Assembly: GCA_031270925.1 (NCBI GenBank)
Contig: JAISWY010000249.1
Coordinates: forward strand, 1-10,809
From: Candidatus Symbiothrix sp.
Lineage (GTDB): Bacteria > Bacteroidota > Bacteroidia > Bacteroidales > Azobacteroidaceae
Length of the DNA: 10,809 bases
Direction: 5' to 3'
Position 1 is the first letter of the stretch. Each line of letters opens with the position of its first letter. Position numbers and translations under genes: made by a program. Shown here piece after piece: positions 6,383 to 10,809 of this stretch. A model generated the notes under the pieces. It ran no database searches. It was not told the DNA's origin and saw nothing but the letters and a program-made list of their open reading frames with translations.

Positions 6383-7298
6383 TCATCCGTTCGTTACCCG
6401 AAATATCTTTTCGTAATTGAACATTCCGGTAACCTTTTCGGCAAAGCATTTCGGCTAGGTTTTGTCCGAAGAGGGAACCGGTTTCAAAAAACAACCGGCC
6501 GTCCGGTTCCAAATATTGCAAGCCAAAATCGGCTATGGCTTCATAAAACAGGAGTGGACGGTTTTCGGATACAAACAAAGCTTCATGCGGCTCGTAATTC
6601 AATACATTGGCGCTCATTTCCGCTTTTTCCGACGGCACAATATACGGCGGATTGCTGACTATAATTGAGAATCGAGAGTTGAGAGTTGAGAAACAACATT
6701 CGGCATTAGCCAATTGGGGAGCGTCGAGCGTTGTTTGGGGATTAAGGATGTCGTATTGCATGAAATGGATGTTTACTTGGTTCAGTTTGGCGTTTTCTTT
6801 GGCGACTGCCAATGCTTTTTCGGAAATATCCAAAGCATACACTTTGGCATTCGGAAAATTCTTTACTAAAGCCACCGCAATACATCCCGACCCCGTTCCA
6901 ATATCCAAAATTCTCAACTCTCCATTCTTGACTCTCCATTCTTCGTCGTTCTCCATTCGCAACTTTCCACTCTCAATTATCAATTCAACAAGTTCTTCCG
7001 TTTCCGGCCGCGGAATCAAAACATGTTCGTTTACTTTAAACGGCAGTCCGAAAAACTCCGTTTCGCCTAAAATATATTGAATCGGACGGAATTTTTGCAA
7101 ATCGGCAACAATATCTTCCATTCGTTTGGTCTGAATTGCGGATAATTGCTTATCTTTGCCGCGCAAAATCGCAATCCGGTTGGTTTCACATACAGATTCG
7201 AGTGTTCGATAAGTCATTGCCCTGATTTCCGAATCGGAATACAAGCCTGTCAATTGCGTTTGCATGAAATCAATCGCCGTTTGGATAGTTGTAATCAT
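6357..7298 (-). CDS. prmC: peptide chain release factor N5-glutamine methyltransferase, with two repeat-encoded insertions
   Basis: Methylates the Gln of the GGQ motif in release factors RF1/RF2 using AdoMet, improving translation termination in the cytoplasm. The 313-aa product is about 25-35 residues longer than usual. The N-terminal helical domain ends in RPIQYILGETEFFGLPF (71-87). VLIPRPETEELV (93-104) precedes the Rossmann motif LDIGTGSGCIAVAL (131-144). The substrate-binding NPPY is at 216-219, and the C-terminus FETGS...NERMISAL is typical. Extra residues lie at about 108-128 and about 188-210. Both are encoded by, or abut, arrays of a 7-bp repeat (6907-6986 and 6662-6696). The frame and all motifs are intact, so it is probably functional. 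The residue before IIVSNPPY is Ser where the family usually has Asp (FD.IVSNPPY). The start at 7298 fits the family N-terminus. Confidence 0.94.
   Translation of the reverse strand: MITTIQTAIDFMQTQLTGLYSDSEIRAMTYRTLESVCETNRIAILRGKDKQLSAIQTKRMEDIVADLQKFRPIQYILGETEFFGLPFKVNEHVLIPRPETEELVELIIESGKLRMENDEEWRVKNGELRILDIGTGSGCIAVALVKNFPNAKVYALDISEKALAVAKENAKLNQVNIHFMQYDILNPQTTLDAPQLANAECCFSTLNSRFSIIVSNPPYIVPSEKAEMSANVLNYEPHEALFVSENRPLLFYEAIADFGLQYLEPDGRLFFETGSLFGQNLAEMLCRKGYRNVQLRKDISGNERMISALRPEL
6662..6696 (+). repeat. heptanucleotide repeat array 2 (5 units) inside prmC
   Basis: On the plus strand the 7-bp units are TAATTGA, GAATCGA, GAGTTGA, GAGTTGA and GAAACAA, in perfect 7-nt register. The unit is the same class as in the array at 6907-6986 but lies on the opposite strand. 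In prmC (minus strand) it is read as STLNSRFSII, immediately before VSNPPY. Confidence 0.85.
6907..6986 (-). repeat. heptanucleotide repeat array 1 (about 11 units) inside prmC
   Basis: On the minus strand the units run GAATTGA, TAATTGA, GAGTGGA, AAGTTGC, GAATGGA, GAACGAC, then a 3-nt GAA break, then GAATGGA, GAGTCAA, GAATGGA, GAGTTGA, GAATTTT. Consensus is about GARTKGA. GAATGGA appears three times exactly. The array is translated in prmC as residues 105-130, between the conserved ELVELII and ILDIGTGSG. Its length of 80 bp as 11 heptads plus 3 nt leaves the reading frame open. Confidence 0.88.
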
Positions 7299-7349
7299 TA
7301 AAAAATTATAAATTATTCATTCGAGCGCGAAATTACTCAAAAATGTTTT

Positions 7350-7370
7350 TACTTTTGCAAGTCAAAAGTT
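7350..7370. promoter_or_regulatory. dyad overlapping putative opposed promoters between prmC and the lipoprotein gene
   Basis: TACTTTTG at 7350-7357 on the plus strand is an exact TAnnTTTG match, 31 nt upstream of the ATG at 7389. It is part of a perfect inverted repeat, ACTTTTG (7351-7357) and CAAAAGT (7363-7369), with a 5-nt spacer and a T-run after it. Because of the symmetry the minus strand carries AACTTTTG at 7370-7363, one base off the consensus, which could serve prmC. No good -33 TTTG box is seen for either. Another minus-strand candidate for prmC is TAATTTCG at 7335-7328. The hairpin plus T-run also resembles a terminator. Confidence 0.45.
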
Positions 7371-7388
7371 TTTTTAATACTTATTGAA

Positions 7389-8534
7389 ATGGATTTAAAA
7401 AACCGTTTTTCTTTTTTTCTGCTTGTCGCAATGCTCTTGGGGATGGTTTCCTGTCTGGGAACCGGAACTGAATATGAAGAAGTTACAAATACCGACGCCC
7501 AAATTATCTCATTCGGTTTGTCGCATGATTCGATTAAGGTTTTAGCAGAAACCCAATTTTCCATCAACCAGACAAACGGAATTATTTTTAATTACGATTC
7601 ATTGCCTTACCTTACCAATTTGGCCGATTCGTTACTTAAAATTACTTACACCACAGGTTCGGGATTAAGTCAATCTTTACAAATTAAGGAACAAATCAAC
7701 GGAAAAGACACCATTTACTATAAAAGCAGCGGCGATTCCATTCGATTGACTAATAACCGATTGGAATTTACGGTTTTTGCTCCCGATTCGGCGGGAGGAC
7801 GTAATAAAACTTATAGCTTACAAGTCAATATCCATCAGATCGATCCCGATTCGGTACAATATATTTTATTGGCTGATGATTCGGAAGTTCCGCCGGTTGA
7901 AAAACCTTGGGAAACGGTTTGGAGCGGAGTCGCTCATATTCCTTTGGGCTTTCTTCATCCGAATGCAGAGTCATTGAATGATAAAGGTTTCGCTTATATT
8001 GTTTCTGATGGATCCAAATATTATTTCAAATTGCATAAAGGAGATGCAGAGATAACCGGCGAAGAAGTTCCCAATGATTTTCCGCTCGTTGAATTTTCCA
8101 CGCTCAATCATTCGTCGATTTTTTCCGATCGTTTGACTGTAATCGGAGGATACAATGCAGACACAATAATAAGCAATTTGCAATCTGTTTGGGCGACGGA
8201 AAACGGTTTGTATTGGGCGAATCTAGTAAGTACAACCGATTCCCTGCCGAATATTAAAGGAGCGGTCGCATTCAATTACAACAATGAAATTTGGTTGGCA
8301 GGCGGTTCTGTTATAGACGATAACGGCAACGAGAAGGCAAAAAATCATACGATTTATTATTCGCAAGACGGCGGTGTGGTTTGGAAAGCAAAAGCGAGAA
8401 AAGCCGAAACCCCAATCGATTTTGATATAAGCAATTCGTCGGTAACGGTAGATAAGGATGGAAAATATTTTTACATCATCACACCCACCGCAGTATGGAA
8501 AGCATGCATCAACTCGCAATTGTTTGAGCATTGA
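7389..8534 (+). CDS. DUF6242-like lipoprotein
   Basis: Predicted exported lipoprotein of 381 aa and unknown function. The N-terminus is a lipoprotein signal peptide: basic start MDLKNR, hydrophobic core, and a loose lipobox MVSC with Cys22 as the acylation site. Residues about 33-150 look like an Ig-type beta region (TDAQIISFGLSHDSI, ending TYSLQVNIHQIDPD), the sort of N-terminal domain seen in DUF6242 proteins. Residues about 165-381 contain repeated beta-propeller-like blades, for example NNEIWLAGGSV and HTIYYSQDGGVVWKAK, ending AVWKACINSQLFEH. It stands first in a cluster with a DUF6089-like barrel, uppS and bamA, an order I recall from Bacteroides genomes, and this context is the main support for the family name. 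It seems shorter than the homologues I remember, though both ends look complete. A role in envelope biogenesis is inference. Confidence 0.7.
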   Translation: MDLKNRFSFFLLVAMLLGMVSCLGTGTEYEEVTNTDAQIISFGLSHDSIKVLAETQFSINQTNGIIFNYDSLPYLTNLADSLLKITYTTGSGLSQSLQIKEQINGKDTIYYKSSGDSIRLTNNRLEFTVFAPDSAGGRNKTYSLQVNIHQIDPDSVQYILLADDSEVPPVEKPWETVWSGVAHIPLGFLHPNAESLNDKGFAYIVSDGSKYYFKLHKGDAEITGEEVPNDFPLVEFSTLNHSSIFSDRLTVIGGYNADTIISNLQSVWATENGLYWANLVSTTDSLPNIKGAVAFNYNNEIWLAGGSVIDDNGNEKAKNHTIYYSQDGGVVWKAKARKAETPIDFDISNSSVTVDKDGKYFYIITPTAVWKACINSQLFEH

Positions 8535-8569
8535 AATAATTTTGAAGCGATTTTACCGTTATAGTTGGT

Positions 8570-9265
8570 ATGAAATTGGCTTCAAAGCATATATTAATAT
8601 GGAGTACGGTATTCGCAATCTGTACAACGGCGGTTGCGCAGGAATACCGGTACGAATTTGGGGGAGCGGCAGGCGCGGCTTTTTACTTGGGCGATGCCAA
8701 CGAAAATGCCTATTTCAGGACGATGCAACCGGCAGGCGGATTGATTTTCAGAAGCAACCTGAATTTTCATTGGGCGATAAAAGCCGATTTGCTGGTGGGA
8801 AAAGTTTCGGGCGATACGAAAAACGAAAAAAATGTTTTTCCCAATCATGCCCAAATCGCATTCAGCCGGACTTTTTTCGACTTGGGCGGACAAATGGAAT
8901 TTAATTTCCTACCCTACAGCGATAAATACAAGTATTTGAATACAAGTAAATTATCGCCGTATTTATTGGTCGGATTGGGATTAACGCTGGCGCCGGGAAA
9001 CGACCGGACATTTTTCGGAATCAATTTACCCTTGGGTGTGGGCATAAAATATAAATTGAGCAACAAATTGAATCTGGGCATAGAATACACCATTCACCGT
9101 TTGTTTGGCGATGCCTTCGATGCTCCCGATTCACAAGGATTTAACTTGAACAACCCGTATAAAGTCAATCAGGGATTGTTCAAAAACAAAGATTGGTATA
9201 ATACATTACTTTTTTCCATCACTTGGGAATTTGGTTTAAGAGATGGAAGATGTACAACAGATTAA
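8570..9265 (+). CDS. DUF6089-like small outer-membrane beta-barrel protein
   Basis: Predicted outer-membrane barrel of 231 aa. The signal peptide is residues 1 to about 23 (ends TTAVA before Gln24). The mature protein starts [21 protein letters not shown] (26-46), the typical first-strand motif of the DUF6089 family. It continues with alternating strands such as [29 protein letters not shown] and [14 protein letters not shown], the pattern of an 8-strand OmpA/OmpX-like barrel. A late strand, [12 protein letters not shown], is followed by a short tail with one Cys. The function of the family is unknown. It starts 35 nt after the lipoprotein stop, and its TAA shares one base with the uppS ATG (TAATG), so the genes are probably cotranscribed and translationally coupled. 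Close linkage to uppS and bamA is a recurring Bacteroidales arrangement, consistent with an envelope role. Confidence 0.8.
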   Translation: MKLASKHILIWSTVFAICTTAVAQEYRYEFGGAAGAAFYLGDANENAYFRTMQPAGGLIFRSNLNFHWAIKADLLVGKVSGDTKNEKNVFPNHAQIAFSRTFFDLGGQMEFNFLPYSDKYKYLNTSKLSPYLLVGLGLTLAPGNDRTFFGINLPLGVGIKYKLSNKLNLGIEYTIHRLFGDAFDAPDSQGFNLNNPYKVNQGLFKNKDWYNTLLFSITWEFGLRDGRCTTD

Positions 9266-10008
9266 TGAAAGAGCAAATAGATTCGACACGACTTCCGCAG
9301 CACATTGCCATCATCATGGACGGCAACGGGCGATGGGCGCAAAAAAACGGAATGGAACGTTATATGGGGCATCAGGAAGGCGCCGTATCGGTTCGTAAAG
9401 TGGTAGAAGCCGCCGGCGAAATCGGTATTAAATACCTGACACTGTATGCTTTTTCAACCGAAAACTGGAACCGGCCGAAAGAAGAAGTCGATGCTTTGAT
9501 GGCGCTACTCATCACAACGATTCAACGTGAAACGGGCGATTTGATGAAAAACAACGTCCGCTTGCAAGCCATCGGCGACATCGAACGACTGCCGGAAGCC
9601 TCAAAAAGCGAATTACACTGGTGCCTGAACGAAACAAGCAAAAATACCGGATTAACCTTGGTCTTAGCGCTAAGCTATTCATCGCGCTGGGAAATTACAA
9701 AAGCAGTACACGACATCGCTCAAGCGGTAAAAGAAAACCGTTTGCACTTGGAGGAAATCGACGAAGCATTAATCGATAAATCGCTAACTACAAAGAATAT
9801 ACCGGATCCGGATCTGTTGATTCGCACCGGCGGTGAACATCGCATCAGCAATTATCTGTTGTGGCAATTGGCTTATGCCGAATTATATTTTACACCGACT
9901 TACTGGCCGGAATTTCGTGAAAACAGCTTGTTTGAAGCCATCGTCGATTATCAAAAACGCGAACGGCGATTCGGAAAAACCGGTGAACAAATTCAATCTG
10001 AAAAATAA
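9265..10008 (+). CDS. uppS: undecaprenyl diphosphate synthase (cis-prenyltransferase)
   Basis: Condenses isopentenyl diphosphate units onto farnesyl diphosphate in cis to give undecaprenyl diphosphate, the lipid carrier for peptidoglycan and surface glycans, at the inner face of the cytoplasmic membrane. The 247-aa product has normal length. Motif [13 protein letters not shown] (13-25) holds the catalytic Asp19. [10 protein letters not shown] (62-71) and [10 protein letters not shown] (135-144) follow. [22 protein letters not shown] has its diphosphate-binding Arg187, Arg193 and Ser195, and Glu206 lies in AYAELYF. The ATG at 9265 is preferred because the conserved region begins 12 codons later and it forms a TAATG junction with the preceding stop. 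A start at 9223 would add 14 residues overlapping that gene without homology. bamA begins 5 nt after its stop. Confidence 0.96.
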   Translation: MKEQIDSTRLPQHIAIIMDGNGRWAQKNGMERYMGHQEGAVSVRKVVEAAGEIGIKYLTLYAFSTENWNRPKEEVDALMALLITTIQRETGDLMKNNVRLQAIGDIERLPEASKSELHWCLNETSKNTGLTLVLALSYSSRWEITKAVHDIAQAVKENRLHLEEIDEALIDKSLTTKNIPDPDLLIRTGGEHRISNYLLWQLAYAELYFTPTYWPEFRENSLFEAIVDYQKRERRFGKTGEQIQSEK

Positions 10009-10013
10009 TAACA

Positions 10014-10809
10014 ATGAAACATATATTCTGCTTATTCTTTTTATTTTTGCTGTTTTTGCCCATAGCAAACGTCTCGGCGCAAGAAAACGAAACTCTGGTT
10101 ATTTCTTACGATACACAAAGCAAAAAGAAATACGCCATCGCCGAGATTAAAGTAACCGGCGTAGAAAGTTACGGCTACGAAGATTTTGTGCTGATCGGCA
10201 TCTCAGGCTTGTCGGTCGGCGATAAAGTGAGCGTTCCGGGCGAAGAACTCACGGCTTCGTTGAAGGCCTTCCTCAAGCATGGCTTGTTTTCGTGGGGACA
10301 AATTTTAGCTACCAAACTAACAGCCGACAGTGTTTGGCTCGAAATCAAGCTACGTCCCAATCCGATTATTTCTGCGATTGAATATACCGGCGTAAAAAAG
10401 GGTGAGCGTGATGATTTGGAATCCAAAATCGGCATGGCCAAAGGTACGCAGCTCACGCCCAACCTGATTAACCGCGCCCGCAAACGGGTAAAAGATTATT
10501 TCGATGAAAAAGGCTTCAGCAACGCCGACGTCAAGATTTCGCAAAAAGACGACTTGACCAATGAAGGCAAGGTTATCATGGAAATAAAAGTGGATAAAAA
10601 CCAGAAAACCAAAATCAAAAACATCTATATTATTGGTAATGAAAAAGTTAAAGATTACGAGCTGAAAGTAGCGATGAAAAAAACCAACGAAAGTTTCTCT
10701 CTTAAAAAGCGTTTCAAATTGAGTTGGCGGGAATTATTCAGTACAAAAAAATATGTAAAGGAAGAATATGACGCCGATTTAGGCAATTTGGTTCAAAAAT
10801 ACGCCGAAA
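10014..10809 (+). CDS. bamA: outer membrane protein assembly factor BamA (5' part, runs off right edge)
   Basis: Central component of the machine that inserts beta-barrel proteins into the outer membrane. Only the first 265 residues are in the window. The signal peptide is residues 1 to about 22 (hydrophobic FCLFFLFLLFLPIANVSA, then Gln23). POTRA-type periplasmic repeats follow. The first, about 42-117, runs IAEIKVTGVESYGYEDFV to VWLEIKLRPNP. The second, about 118-200, starts IISAIEYTGVKKGE, contains the helix RARKRVKDYFDEKGFSNADV and ends VIMEIKVDKNQKTKI. The third begins KNIYIIGNEKVKDYELK (202-218) and includes the KLSWRELFSTKKYVKEEYD segment typical of Bacteroidota BamA. The reading frame is open to the edge and the barrel lies beyond it. 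It starts 5 nt after uppS with an A-rich leader and no Shine-Dalgarno, so it is surely cotranscribed. In relatives, Skp/OmpH-like chaperone genes follow. Confidence 0.93.
   Translation, partial: MKHIFCLFFLFLLFLPIANVSAQENETLVISYDTQSKKKYAIAEIKVTGVESYGYEDFVLIGISGLSVGDKVSVPGEELTASLKAFLKHGLFSWGQILATKLTADSVWLEIKLRPNPIISAIEYTGVKKGERDDLESKIGMAKGTQLTPNLINRARKRVKDYFDEKGFSNADVKISQKDDLTNEGKVIMEIKVDKNQKTKIKNIYIIGNEKVKDYELKVAMKKTNESFSLKKRFKLSWRELFSTKKYVKEEYDADLGNLVQKYAE

Noticed and set aside
6662..6986. CRISPR-like reading of the heptad arrays
   Set aside because: The units are 7 bp, contiguous, with no spacers and no cas genes nearby.
6607..7080. 157-codon plus-strand frame opposite prmC, spanning both heptad arrays
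   Set aside because: It is antisense to intact PrmC motifs and its product is low-complexity Ser/Phe-rich sequence across the repeats; no independent evidence of coding.
7351..7375. Intrinsic terminator for an upstream plus-strand transcript
   Set aside because: The stem-loop and T-run exist, but no plus-strand gene ends just upstream and the left arm lies in a good promoter match; the promoter/dyad reading was preferred.
9223..9264. Earlier uppS start at 9223
   Set aside because: The extra 14 residues have no family support; the ATG at 9265 forms a TAATG junction and gives the normal length.

Overview
The window looks like a chromosomal segment of a member of the Bacteroidota, most likely order Bacteroidales. 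The basis is the gene set (lamin-tail secreted protein; a lipoprotein / beta-barrel / uppS / bamA cluster typical of Bacteroidales), the absence of Shine-Dalgarno sequences with A/T-rich leaders before start codons, and exact matches to the Bacteroides-type -7 promoter element TAnnTTTG in front of three transcription units. I cannot name the genus.

Layout. Positions 1-157 (minus) hold a decayed piece of an IS4-type transposase that runs off the left edge. Positions 235-4611 (minus) are a tight four-gene operon, read right to left: a POTRA-less Omp85-type outer-membrane barrel, a bile acid:sodium symporter (BASS/SBF) family transporter, a membrane-anchored glycerolipid acyltransferase-like protein, and aspartate-semialdehyde dehydrogenase (asd). 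The first three genes overlap by 4 and 1 nt, and asd follows after 20 nt. A divergent promoter region (4612-4852) separates this operon from a secreted lamin-tail-domain protein on the plus strand (4853-6382). Its leader contains a possible 24-codon upstream ORF. That gene converges on and overlaps by 26 bp prmC (6357-7298, minus), the release-factor glutamine methyltransferase. A second, short divergent region (7299-7388) precedes a plus-strand unit: a DUF6242-like lipoprotein, a DUF6089-like small outer-membrane barrel, uppS (undecaprenyl diphosphate synthase) and the 5' part of bamA, which runs off the right edge.

Functional theme. Most genes serve the cell envelope: lipid carrier synthesis (UppS), outer-membrane protein assembly (BamA), other barrels, a secreted surface protein and a phospholipid-type acyltransferase. 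Asd makes the precursor of diaminopimelate for peptidoglycan as well as Thr, Met and Lys.

Most unusual signal. Two arrays of a degenerate 7-bp repeat (consensus about GARTTGA) lie inside the prmC coding sequence, in opposite orientations, on either side of the AdoMet-binding region. They are translated in frame as extra residues between otherwise intact PrmC motifs. I see no defence system, CRISPR array, tRNA or rRNA. Apart from the repeat-invaded prmC, the window is largely ordinary housekeeping and envelope DNA.
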